A DNA stretch of 46,856 nucleotides from HIMB59 sp038124765. Lineage in GTDB: Bacteria > Pseudomonadota > Alphaproteobacteria > HIMB59. Location: assembly GCA_038124765.1 (NCBI GenBank), contig JAYPCO010000004.1:1-46856 (forward strand), read 5' to 3'. Of the stretch, positions 1 through 8,233 are shown piece after piece. The notes below the pieces were generated by a model, which made no database searches, was not told the DNA's origin, and was given only the letters and a program-made list of their open reading frames with translations. Position numbers and translations under genes: made by a program. The stretch's first letter is position 1; each line of letters opens with the position of its first letter.

Positions 1-295
1 CTATAAACTTAATTTTATAGTCGATATCAAATTTATCATATTCAATTAGAAATTGTTTAATAGTATTTATAATAATAGAGATAAAATTTTTTGATCTATT
101 TAAATTATGACTTGATAGGGCAAATGCAGATACATAGGGAACCTTATATTCAGTAAAAATAAATTTAGACAAAGTTAAAATTTTTTTTACACCTTTTTTA
201 TATGAAAATATTTTTGTAGTATTATTTTTTTGGGACCACCTATTGTTACCATCCATGATAAAAGCAATATGATGTGGTAGTTTATTTTTATTCAA
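1..295 (-). CDS. uppS: Undecaprenyl diphosphate synthase, N-terminal part (runs off left edge)
   Basis: UppS is the cis-prenyltransferase that makes the C55 lipid carrier for peptidoglycan and other envelope glycans. About 98 N-terminal codons are visible. The motif HHIAFIMDGNNRW near residues 8-20 keeps the catalytic Asp, and SSHNLNR stands where the family normally has S(S/T)ENWNR. The only usable start is TTG at 293-295, because an in-frame TAA lies two codons upstream; this TTG shares bases with the frr stop (TTGA). The usual GHKxG segment reads SYKKG here, and the Glu and Trp of the ENW motif are His and Leu, so the protein is divergent. The position after rpsB-tsf-pyrH-frr is the standard place for uppS, which supports the call. 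The 3' end is outside the window. Confidence 0.85.
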   Translation of the reverse strand, partial: MNKNKLPHHIAFIMDGNNRWSQKNNTTKIFSYKKGVKKILTLSKFIFTEYKVPYVSAFALSSHNLNRSKNFISIIINTIKQFLIEYDKFDIDYKIKFI

Positions 296-843
296 ACTTT
301 AATGATTTCAGACTCTTTAATTTTAGTTAAAGAGTCTATTTTTTTTATTGAGAGATCTGTTAGTTTTTGAATTTCCTCTTGATTTTTTTTTGACTCATCA
401 ATAGAAAGTGATTTTTCTTTTTCCAACAATTTAACCTCATCTATAAATTTTCTTCTAATATTTCTAACGGATATTTTAAATTTTTCAGAAATTTCAGATA
501 TGATTTTAACTAATTCTTTTCTTCTTTCGGCTGTCAGTTCCGGAAATTTTAGCAATATATTACTACCGTCTGTTTGAGGGTTAACGCCAAGACTAGATTC
601 AATAATATTTTTTTCTATAGTTTTGATTAATGAAGCATCCCAGACATTTACATTTAAAGTCATATTATCAATATTATTGATATTTGAGAGTTGTGTTAAT
701 GGCATTTTTGATCCATAACTATCAACAATTATAGTTTTTAAGATATCTGGAGATACTCTTCCTGTTCTTATATTCTTATGTTCAATTTCAAGTGCTGAGA
801 CAGTACTGTCCATTTCCTTTTTACAATTTTCGATGTTAAACAT
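292..843 (-). CDS. frr: Ribosome recycling factor
   Basis: RRF works with EF-G to split the post-termination ribosome so that it can be reused. The protein has 183 residues, close to the usual 185. Family motifs are present: RTGR at residues 26-29, PELTAERRKE at 101-110 and VRNIRRK at 126-132 in the long three-helix domain. It follows pyrH with a 5-base gap, and its TGA stop overlaps the TTG start of uppS, so it is almost certainly part of the rpsB-tsf-pyrH-frr-uppS transcription unit. Nothing in it looks damaged. Confidence 0.97.
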   Translation of the reverse strand: MFNIENCKKEMDSTVSALEIEHKNIRTGRVSPDILKTIIVDSYGSKMPLTQLSNINNIDNMTLNVNVWDASLIKTIEKNIIESSLGVNPQTDGSNILLKFPELTAERRKELVKIISEISEKFKISVRNIRRKFIDEVKLLEKEKSLSIDESKKNQEEIQKLTDLSIKKIDSLTKIKESEIIKV

Positions 844-848
844 AATTT

Positions 849-1550
849 TTATTTAATAATAGAATAAGATCCTTTACCTTCAATTATATTGTTAATATTA
901 GAACTATTTAGAATTGAAAAAATAATTATGGGGATTTTTCTATCCTTAGCTAAGCTTATAGCTGTAGTATCCATAACTTTTATATCTTTATTAAGATAGT
1001 CAGAATATGAAATTTCATTTATTTTTTTAGCATCGTTATTGCTAACGGGATCTTTATCATAAATACCATCAACTTTTGTGCCCTTAAAAATAATATCTGA
1101 TTTCATTTCAGATGCACGTAAAACTGCAGCTGTATCAGTTGAAAAAAAGGGGTTTCCCGTACCTGATGCAAATATAACAACTCTGTTTTTATCAAGGTGT
1201 CTTACAGCTCTATTCTTAATATATGGTTCTGCTACTCTATTAATACTAATAGCTGTCATAACTCTAGATGGCACCCCTATTTTTTCAAGATTAGATTGTA
1301 AAGCCAAGGAATTTATAACTGTACCCAACATACCCATATAATCGGAAGTAACTCTATCTACAACGCCGTTAGAAAAAGAGGATCCACGAATAAAGTTTCC
1401 ACCGCCAAGAACAATAGATATTTTAATATTTTTTTGAGTTAGAACCTTAATATTTTGAGACAAATCATTTAGTATATCAAAATCAAAACCTTGTTCGTTA
1501 GAACCTGCTAAAGATTCACCTGAAATCTTTAGCATAATGTTCTTGTACAT
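849..1550 (-). CDS. pyrH: Uridylate kinase (UMP kinase)
   Basis: PyrH phosphorylates UMP to UDP with ATP in pyrimidine nucleotide synthesis; it belongs to the amino-acid-kinase family and not to the eukaryotic-type nucleoside monophosphate kinases. The 233-residue protein has the family signatures in order: KISGESL (8-14), VLGGGNFIRG (47-56), the UMP/ATP site GTGNPFFSTDTAA (130-142) and KVDGIYDKDP (159-168). The length is normal. It sits 2 bases after tsf and 5 bases before frr, the classic gene order in bacteria, and is cotranscribed with them. Confidence 0.98.
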   Translation of the reverse strand: MYKNIMLKISGESLAGSNEQGFDFDILNDLSQNIKVLTQKNIKISIVLGGGNFIRGSSFSNGVVDRVTSDYMGMLGTVINSLALQSNLEKIGVPSRVMTAISINRVAEPYIKNRAVRHLDKNRVVIFASGTGNPFFSTDTAAVLRASEMKSDIIFKGTKVDGIYDKDPVSNNDAKKINEISYSDYLNKDIKVMDTTAISLAKDRKIPIIIFSILNSSNINNIIEGKGSYSIIK

Positions 1551-1552
1551 AA

Positions 1553-2425
1553 TTAAATAGTATATAAATCCATTGAGCTTATGTTAAGTTCAATATTATT
1601 ATTTTTAGAAATTTCTCTGACATAGTCACTTACAGTTTTTTTAGGATCAGTTATTAAACCTTGACCTAAAAGAGTATTTTCTTTAATAAATTTGGATAAT
1701 TTCCCTTTAAGGATTTGGTCTTTTTTATCTTCAGGCATATTTTCCATCTGTTTAAGAATTATATCTTTTTCATCATTTAATACTTTTTCATCAATTGAAT
1801 TTTCATTTAGACCCATGGGTTTCATTGCAGAAACCTGCATAGGAATTACTTTTAATTCATCAATAATTTTTGAGGCAGCATCTAAATTATCAGTTTTAAT
1901 TTCAACAACCGCTCCGATTTTGGAACAATTGGAATTATATTTATTATGAAGATAAGAGATAAAAATAGAGTCTTGTGAGTTATATTTCTTATAAGAAACT
2001 ATTTGAATATTTTCACCAATTTTAGAAATTAAATCAGTTAAGGCAGTTTTAATGTCTTTACCGTCTATTGAAATAGGACTTAAGTCATCAAAATTACCCT
2101 CATTTTTAATATCCTTATTTTCATTGATGTTTTTAGTTAAATTTTCAGCAAAACTTAAAAAATCATTATTTTTAGCAACAAAATCTGTTTCACAATTAAT
2201 TTTACAAACGGAAAATGAATTAAGGTTATCTTGATTAAAAAAAGATATAACTCCTTCGTTAGTAGCTCTATCTTGTTTTTTTTGTGCTTTTAAAATTCCT
2301 TTTTCTCTTAACCATTTTACAGCTGCATCAAGATCATCATTGTTTTCTGAAAGTGCTTTTTTACAATCAACAATTCCACTTCCAGTAGCCTCACGTAATT
2401 GTTTAATTAATTCCATACTACTCAT
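1553..2425 (-). CDS. tsf: Translation elongation factor Ts
   Basis: EF-Ts is the nucleotide exchange factor that releases GDP from EF-Tu. The N-terminal UBA-like domain with TGSGIVDCKKAL (residues 14-25) and the core motif CETDFVAKNNDF (78-89) are clear. An upstream ATG at 2453-2455 would add ten mostly lysine residues encoded inside rpsB. I chose the ATG at 2423-2425 because an AAGGTG ribosome site lies just upstream of it and because family members begin close to this point. With this start the protein has 290 residues and overlaps the end of rpsB by 8 bases, suggesting coupled translation. A third in-frame ATG at 2414-2416 remains possible. Confidence 0.95.
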   Translation of the reverse strand: MSSMELIKQLREATGSGIVDCKKALSENNDDLDAAVKWLREKGILKAQKKQDRATNEGVISFFNQDNLNSFSVCKINCETDFVAKNNDFLSFAENLTKNINENKDIKNEGNFDDLSPISIDGKDIKTALTDLISKIGENIQIVSYKKYNSQDSIFISYLHNKYNSNCSKIGAVVEIKTDNLDAASKIIDELKVIPMQVSAMKPMGLNENSIDEKVLNDEKDIILKQMENMPEDKKDQILKGKLSKFIKENTLLGQGLITDPKKTVSDYVREISKNNNIELNISSMDLYTI

Positions 2426-3134
2426 TTTTTTCACCTTCTTCTTTTTTAGTTTCATTAGATGTGGAGACAGATAATACTTTTTGGAAGTTATCTAGAATAA
2501 ATTGGACTGATTTAACACCATCGTCATTAGCTGGAATCGGGTAATCAATTAAGTCTGGATCACAATTCGTATCTACAATTCCTATGATTGGAATACCTAA
2601 TTTTTTAGCTTCTAAAACAGCTATATGTTCTCTGTTAGTGTCAATTATGAATAAGACATCAGGGGTTGATTTCATTTCAACTATACCACCTAATGTTTTT
2701 TCAAGACGTGCTTTCTTTTTCTCAATATCTGAAAGTTCTTTTTTTGTAAAAACTGTATCTTCAGATGAAAGGATGCTTTCATATGAATTAAGAGTATTGA
2801 TTGAATTTTTAACAGTATTCCAATTTGTAATCATACCGCCAAGCCATCTAAAATTGACATAAAAATTTCCTGTTTCCTTAGCTATATTCTCTACTAATTC
2901 ACTATGCTGTTTCTTTGTTGATACAAATAAAAACTTTTTTTTATTTTTAGCTGACTCAAGAGCAAATTTGAGTGCATTTTCAATTAATGGTAAAGATTTT
3001 CTTAAATCTAAAATATGCGTACCATTTTTTTCACCATAAATAAATTTCTCCATTTTAGGATTCCAACGTTTCTTATTGTGGCCAAAATGAGAGCCGTTTT
3101 TTAATAGTTCTTCTAAAGATATTTCAATATTCAT
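2418..3134 (-). CDS. rpsB: 30S ribosomal protein S2
   Basis: S2 binds between the head and body of the small ribosomal subunit. The 238-residue protein begins with the family signature GSHFGHNKKRWNPKM (14-28) and contains RWLGGMITNW (96-105). A strong GGAGG ribosome site lies 5 bases before the ATG. The C-terminus is a short charged tail. It is the first gene of the rpsB-tsf-pyrH-frr-uppS group, and the 112 bases before it, after dnaE, contain a hairpin described separately that could serve S2 autoregulation. S2 controls rpsB-tsf in Escherichia coli; that this also happens here is inference. Confidence 0.98.
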   Translation of the reverse strand: MNIEISLEELLKNGSHFGHNKKRWNPKMEKFIYGEKNGTHILDLRKSLPLIENALKFALESAKNKKKFLFVSTKKQHSELVENIAKETGNFYVNFRWLGGMITNWNTVKNSINTLNSYESILSSEDTVFTKKELSDIEKKKARLEKTLGGIVEMKSTPDVLFIIDTNREHIAVLEAKKLGIPIIGIVDTNCDPDLIDYPIPANDDGVKSVQFILDNFQKVLSVSTSNETKKEEGEKNE

Positions 3135-3155
3135 ATTAACCTCCGGTTATACTTC

Positions 3156-3201
3156 AGCTAATAAGTAGGAAACCAAATTGGCACCGGGTAATTTATTAGC
3201 T
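3156..3201 (-). promoter_or_regulatory. Candidate rpsB leader hairpin
   Basis: A perfect 9-base inverted repeat, AGCTAATAA and TTATTAGCT, encloses a 28-base loop region that contains a second small palindrome CCAAATTGG. In the transcript it would form 11 bases before the GGAGG of rpsB. There is no T-run after it in the direction of transcription, so it is not an ordinary terminator for dnaE. A role in S2 feedback control is inferred from position only. In AT-rich DNA a 9-base match in a region of this size has a non-trivial chance origin. Confidence 0.4.
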
Positions 3202-3246
3202 TGTTTTTTTAAGAGTTTTTATAGATTTTTAGATCAAAGACAAGGA

Positions 3247-6200
3247 TTAATTTAGTGAAAGTGAAAAAATCTTATCAGATTTTATGAGTTTTAAATTCCC
3301 TAATTCATTTTCATTATCGAAATTAAACAAGTCATCATATGAAAAATAACTAATTTGATTCAAAATTTCCTCTTCCCTCAAAATAATTAAATTGTCAACA
3401 TTTACGTTAAAAAAATCGTTTTTAATTAGAGTTTTAATTTTACATTTAATGTAATTTGCATGTAGAGATTTAGCATCAATAGCATCATTAAATATTCTTA
3501 ATTCAAAAAATCCACTTTCATTGAAAACATTTAAGAAAATATACCTTTTACCATTTTTGGTAGTTTTATATTGAACTTTAATGACATAAAAAAAGAAGTT
3601 ATCATCTAACTCAATCTTATTTTCTGTAACTTCTTTAAATGATGTTTTATTAACTTTATTTAAGACTGAGATTTGTTTTTGTTGAGAATACAAAAAACCG
3701 AAACTTTCAAATTCAGCATCTATATAATTTATTTTATTATATTTTTTATTTAGAAAATATGAATTGTCACTTGTTTCTTCAAACAACAGTGAATTATCTT
3801 TTTTTTGTATTATATATTCGACGTTAGCAAATAACTTAGATTGATCTTCATCTATTGATTTGAATGTATTTGCAAGGATAAGTTTTTCAATTTGTCTTTT
3901 ATTTAAAACAGATCTAGAAAGTCTTGTATTAAAGTCTGATATGCTTTTATACAATCCGTTTTTTCTTCTTTCATCTAATAACTCCTTCATTGACTCTTCC
4001 CCTACTCCTTTAAGCGCTGAGAGACCATAAATAATTTTATTATTACTAACAGTAAATTTATAATCTGAATAATTAATATCCGGGGAGGCAATTGAAATAT
4101 CCTGAGATGCTATCTCATTAAGTATTATGAAAATTTTATCAGTATTGTTAATAGAGTTATTTAATAGTTCACAATAAAATTCTAGGGGAAAATGAGCTTT
4201 TAAATAGGCTGTGTAATAAGTTATAAACGCATAAGCAGCAGCATGACTTTTATTAAACCCATACTCAGCAAATTTTTCAATTAAAGAAAATAATTTTTCA
4301 GCATCTGCTTGTTTAATTTTTTTATTTAATGCCCCTTTAACAAATCCTTCTTTTTGGGCTAATAATTCTGATTTGATTTTCTTGCCTATAGCTCTTCTTA
4401 ATAAGTCTGCCTGGCCAAGAGAATAACCTGATATAACTTGAGCAATCTTCATAATTTGTTCTTGATAAACAATAATGCCAAAAGTTTCTTTCAATATAGG
4501 CTCTAGTAAGGGGTGATCATATTCGATGGTCTCTAAACCTTTTTTTCTTTTAATAAAACTATCAATAAATTGCATAGGACCTGGTCGATTTAAAGCTAGT
4601 ACAGCTATAATTTCCTCTAGATTAGTCGGCTTTAATTTTACTAAAGTGTCGATCATTGCAGCACTTTCAACCTGAAATACACCACAAGTTAAACCTTTGC
4701 TTAAAAGTTCAAAAGTTTTGTGATCGTCAAAAGGAATTTCATTTAAATCAATGTCAATTTTATGGTTTGTTTTTATTAATTTTAACGTTTCATCTATTAT
4801 GGTTAAATTTGCCAACCCTAAAAAATCAAATTTTAGCAATCCAGCTTTTTCACAGTCTTTCATATTAAATTGTGTAGCCATTATTTCTGAGCCTTCATCT
4901 TTAAATAAGGGTATATTTCCATAAAGTCTTTCTGAGGAAATGATAATCCCTGCTGCATGTGTTGAAACGTTTCTTAAGGCGCCCTCCATAGATTCAGCCT
5001 TATCCATCATTTCTGAGTTAGCTAATTCACCTAATTGCTCGCTGTGATTATTTTTAAGTTCGGTGATAGATAGTGGATGAACTGGATTATATGGAATTTT
5101 ATTAACTAGACGCTCTACTTCAGAATATGGAATTCCCTCAACTCTACCAATATCCTTTAATATTCCTCTTGAAATCATCGTACCGAAGGTAATAATTTGA
5201 GCGACATTTTGATATCCATATTTATTCTGAACGTATTCAATTACTTCATCTCTTCGAGATTTACAAAAATCAATATCGAAGTCAGGCATTGAAACCCTAT
5301 CAGGATTTAAAAATCTTTCAAAAAGCAAGCCGTACTGTATAGGGTCAACATCTGTAATTAGCAATGACCATGCAACTATAGACCCTGCTCCTGACCCCCT
5401 ACCTGGACCGACTGGAATAGACTGAGACTTTGCCCACCTGATAAAATCAGAAACAATCAAAAAATAACCAGAAAATTTCATGTTAGTAATAACATTCAAT
5501 TCATACTCTAATCTCTCACGATAGGACTTAGATTTTTGATTAAATTCTTCAATGCCAACATTCTTAAATATTTTCTTAAGTCTTAAATCTAATCCGCTTC
5601 TTGCTTGTTTAATTAATTCTTTATCCTCATTATTATTTAAATCACTGGTGAAATTGGGTAAAGAAATTGGTTTTTCCTCTAAGAGGAATTGAATTTTATT
5701 TGCAATTAATTGACAGTTCTCTTTAAGAATTGTGTATTTGTTATCACTTATTACTTCTTTGTAATTTAAAGAGTAATTATTAGTAATTTTAAAGGATGAA
5801 TTTTGCAAATACTCACCATTTTTTACACAATGCAGTATTTGCATTGATTTAAAATCATGATCATTTTTATAAAAACTAAAAGAGGATAAGAAAGTTAAAA
5901 TTTTTAAATCTATAGATATTTGATTTAATAAGGAATTATTTAGATTATAGTCATATTCAAAAAAAATATCATTATTAAAAATATTTTTTAATTTTTTTAT
6001 TTCAACTTTTGCTTCTTTTAAATTTTTTTCATTTATAGAAAGCTCATAGAAATAGCTGTAAAGACCTCCTAGAATTAAAATATTCCCATTTGAATATTCG
6101 TCTATATTATCAATACTAAGAGTAAAATTATTTTCAGTATTTATTTTAGTCGATAAAGTACATAAATTTTTATAACCGTCTTGATTTTTAGCAATAAGTG

Positions 6201-6435
6201 TTAATCTGCAAAGGTTTCCCATTGAGGTAATAAAATCAATATCAATACCGATAATGGGCTGAATTCCTTTTTTTTGGAGCTTTGTTGAAAATTCTAATAC
6301 TCCTGAAAGTAGTTTATAATCAGTTAAGGCAATAGCTGTTAAATCTTTATCAATCGCAAAATCAACTAAATCCTGAATTTTAATATTAGATTCACAAATA
6401 GAATAATTTGAATAATTTCTGAGTGGTATCAGCAT
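3247..6435 (-). CDS. dnaE: DNA polymerase III alpha subunit
   Basis: This is the replicative C-family polymerase. Residues 1-70 form a PHP domain, the polymerase core carries PGRGSGAGS (344-352), the metal-binding PDFDIDF (384-390, D385 and D387) and the third acidic site KFDFLG (D537), and an OB-fold lies near 940-1010. At 1062 residues it is about 100 shorter than Escherichia coli DnaE, mostly at the C-terminal end. The PHP metal ligands are lost: the first two His positions read Pro4 and Tyr8, and the usual DH is D39-Y40, so any PHP nuclease activity is unlikely. It overlaps the end of lolD by 7 bases (ATGCTGA). Confidence 0.97.
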   Translation of the reverse strand: MLIPLRNYSNYSICESNIKIQDLVDFAIDKDLTAIALTDYKLLSGVLEFSTKLQKKGIQPIIGIDIDFITSMGNLCRLTLIAKNQDGYKNLCTLSTKINTENNFTLSIDNIDEYSNGNILILGGLYSYFYELSINEKNLKEAKVEIKKLKNIFNNDIFFEYDYNLNNSLLNQISIDLKILTFLSSFSFYKNDHDFKSMQILHCVKNGEYLQNSSFKITNNYSLNYKEVISDNKYTILKENCQLIANKIQFLLEEKPISLPNFTSDLNNNEDKELIKQARSGLDLRLKKIFKNVGIEEFNQKSKSYRERLEYELNVITNMKFSGYFLIVSDFIRWAKSQSIPVGPGRGSGAGSIVAWSLLITDVDPIQYGLLFERFLNPDRVSMPDFDIDFCKSRRDEVIEYVQNKYGYQNVAQIITFGTMISRGILKDIGRVEGIPYSEVERLVNKIPYNPVHPLSITELKNNHSEQLGELANSEMMDKAESMEGALRNVSTHAAGIIISSERLYGNIPLFKDEGSEIMATQFNMKDCEKAGLLKFDFLGLANLTIIDETLKLIKTNHKIDIDLNEIPFDDHKTFELLSKGLTCGVFQVESAAMIDTLVKLKPTNLEEIIAVLALNRPGPMQFIDSFIKRKKGLETIEYDHPLLEPILKETFGIIVYQEQIMKIAQVISGYSLGQADLLRRAIGKKIKSELLAQKEGFVKGALNKKIKQADAEKLFSLIEKFAEYGFNKSHAAAYAFITYYTAYLKAHFPLEFYCELLNNSINNTDKIFIILNEIASQDISIASPDINYSDYKFTVSNNKIIYGLSALKGVGEESMKELLDERRKNGLYKSISDFNTRLSRSVLNKRQIEKLILANTFKSIDEDQSKLFANVEYIIQKKDNSLLFEETSDNSYFLNKKYNKINYIDAEFESFGFLYSQQKQISVLNKVNKTSFKEVTENKIELDDNFFFYVIKVQYKTTKNGKRYIFLNVFNESGFFELRIFNDAIDAKSLHANYIKCKIKTLIKNDFFNVNVDNLIILREEEILNQISYFSYDDLFNFDNENELGNLKLIKSDKIFSLSLN

Positions 6436-7064
6436 ACAATTAAATTTTTATCATTAATTGTGTATGATATGTCAAAAGATTTTTTAAAACTGAGGTCATG
6501 ACTAGCTATAATTGTAGATAAATTATATCTTTTGGATGAATTAATTATTAAATCAATTACTAGTTGAGCGTTTTCCCTATCTAAATAGCTGGTTGGTTCG
6601 TCTGCGATTAATAACTTAGGCATATTTACTAATGCTCTCGCCACACAAACACGTTGCTTTTGTCCGTTTGATAATTGATTGGGGAATTTTTCTTTTAATT
6701 CGTTAATATTAAAATAGTCAAATATTTCATTAATATTTTTTAAATTAGAACTTTTGAGTTTCATATTATCGATAATATTTAGTTCAGAAATGAGATAATG
6801 GTCCTGAAAGATTATACCAATTTCATTTTTTAATAATTCAAAATGATTTTTAATTTTTTTCTCATTGAAATGAATAACACCTTGATCCGGTGTATCCATA
6901 CCAGAAATAATATTTAAAAGTGTCGACTTACCGCAACCAGAAGGACCAAATAAAAAAGTATTAGAATTTTTTTGAATTTCTAAATTGATTGATTTTAACA
7001 CATCAAAAGTTCCGACTTTTGAATGATATGATTTTGAAATGTTAGTTAATTTTAAAATACTCAT
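6429..7064 (-). CDS. lolD: Lipoprotein-releasing ABC transporter ATPase LolD
   Basis: LolD powers the release of outer-membrane lipoproteins from the inner membrane to the carrier LolA. The 211-residue ATPase has Walker A GPSGCGKS (40-47), Q-loop near FQD (86-88), signature LSNGQ (131-135, where Gly is more usual than Asn at the third position), Walker B LLIADEP (151-157) and the switch His in ASHD (187-190). It overlaps its membrane partner gene by 4 bases (ATGA) and dnaE by 7. The pairing with a LolC/E-type permease distinguishes it from related MacB or FtsE ATPases. Confidence 0.93.
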   Translation of the reverse strand: MSILKLTNISKSYHSKVGTFDVLKSINLEIQKNSNTFLFGPSGCGKSTLLNIISGMDTPDQGVIHFNEKKIKNHFELLKNEIGIIFQDHYLISELNIIDNMKLKSSNLKNINEIFDYFNINELKEKFPNQLSNGQKQRVCVARALVNMPKLLIADEPTSYLDRENAQLVIDLIINSSKRYNLSTIIASHDLSFKKSFDISYTINDKNLIVC

Positions 7065-8233
7065 CTTAATATTAAATTAGGTTTTATTTTAAAAATTCTC
7101 AAAATTGGTATATAGGAAGAAACTAAAGTGGCTATTAGAGAAACAACAACAATAAAAGTAATATCAGAAATCTTTATACTATAAGGCATAGTTGCCAAAT
7201 ATCTAATTTCATTATTCCATAATTCAAAATTTAGAAGTCCTGATAAGATATTCTCAACTGAGTCGATATTTATTGAAAGGAAAACGCCTAAAGTAGTACC
7301 CAAAATTATTGAAAAAAGAGAAATGATAAATGAATTAAGAAAAAACAATATAGCTATATCTAATTGTCTAACTCCTAAAACTTTTAATAAAACAATATCT
7401 TTAAATTTTTCTTTAATAAAAAAGATTTGGTTAGAAATAATTGTAAAGGATGAAATAATAACTATAAAAAAAAGTATTATAAACATAACATTTTTTTCCG
7501 TTGTTAAAGCTTGGGCTAATGATTTGTTTTGATCAGCCCATGTTTCATAGTAGTAATTTTGTAAATCATCAAAATTAAATTTTTGTCCATTTAGGTAAAC
7601 ATCTACAATAGGTTTTGAATTAATATCGTTAAAAGAACTTATATCAGAATATATGAAATATTTATCATAGTCATATATGCCTGTATTAAATATTCCTTTT
7701 ACTGTTAATTCATATGAATTTAATACCGGTCCTAATATAGTCATCGAGGAGCCAGGAATATTAATTGAAATTACTTCACCAGCTTTTACATTTAATGATT
7801 TGGCAAGCTCTACGCCAATGTAAACCCAATTTTCGTCAATACCATTAAGTTCAAATAATCTTTGTTGAATTTTAGGAATTAGATAAATATCACTCTGAGA
7901 TATTGATTTCATCAATAACCCTTCTATTGAAGAATTATTGGAGGTAATTACTCTTTCTTGGTAGTTTTTAACAAATGACATATCAGGGTATTTGTTAGAT
8001 AGTTCTACTAACTTATCATCAGTAATTTCATATATAGTTAAATCACCATTAATACCGCTTAAAGAGTCAATTAGCTCTTCTCTAAAACCATTCATTACAG
8101 ACATAACTGTAATTAAAATTGAGATACCCAATACAAGTGCTGTAGAAGATAAAATAGTAGATATTGAAAAAGCTTTATCTTTTTTAAAATTAAAAATATA
8201 GGAAAAAGATAGTTTAAGGAGTGTACTGTTCAA
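7061..8233 (-). CDS. lolC: Lipoprotein-releasing system permease (LolC/LolE type)
   Basis: This is the membrane subunit of the Lol exporter. The 390-residue protein has one N-terminal membrane segment (about 24-46, followed by the typical MSVMNGFREELIDSL at 44-58), a large periplasmic domain to about residue 245, and three C-terminal membrane segments near 248-270, 290-318 and 352-378, the MacB/FtsX fold. Only one LolC/E gene is present with lolD, which suggests a homodimeric (LolF-like) exporter as in many alphaproteobacteria. Its start overlaps the end of proS by 20 bases; the N-terminus matches the family, so I keep this start. Confidence 0.92.
   Translation of the reverse strand: MNSTLLKLSFSYIFNFKKDKAFSISTILSSTALVLGISILITVMSVMNGFREELIDSLSGINGDLTIYEITDDKLVELSNKYPDMSFVKNYQERVITSNNSSIEGLLMKSISQSDIYLIPKIQQRLFELNGIDENWVYIGVELAKSLNVKAGEVISINIPGSSMTILGPVLNSYELTVKGIFNTGIYDYDKYFIYSDISSFNDINSKPIVDVYLNGQKFNFDDLQNYYYETWADQNKSLAQALTTEKNVMFIILFFIVIISSFTIISNQIFFIKEKFKDIVLLKVLGVRQLDIAILFFLNSFIISLFSIILGTTLGVFLSINIDSVENILSGLLNFELWNNEIRYLATMPYSIKISDITFIVVVSLIATLVSSYIPILRIFKIKPNLILR

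Noticed and set aside
181..240. T-runs such as those near 181-240 and many others as terminators
   Set aside because: Homopolymer T and A runs are everywhere in this AT-rich DNA and lack a preceding GC-rich stem; most lie inside coding sequence.
2426..2455. A longer tsf start giving an N-terminus rich in lysine
   Set aside because: The extra ten residues lie inside rpsB, do not match the family, and a better ribosome site precedes the ATG at 2423-2425.
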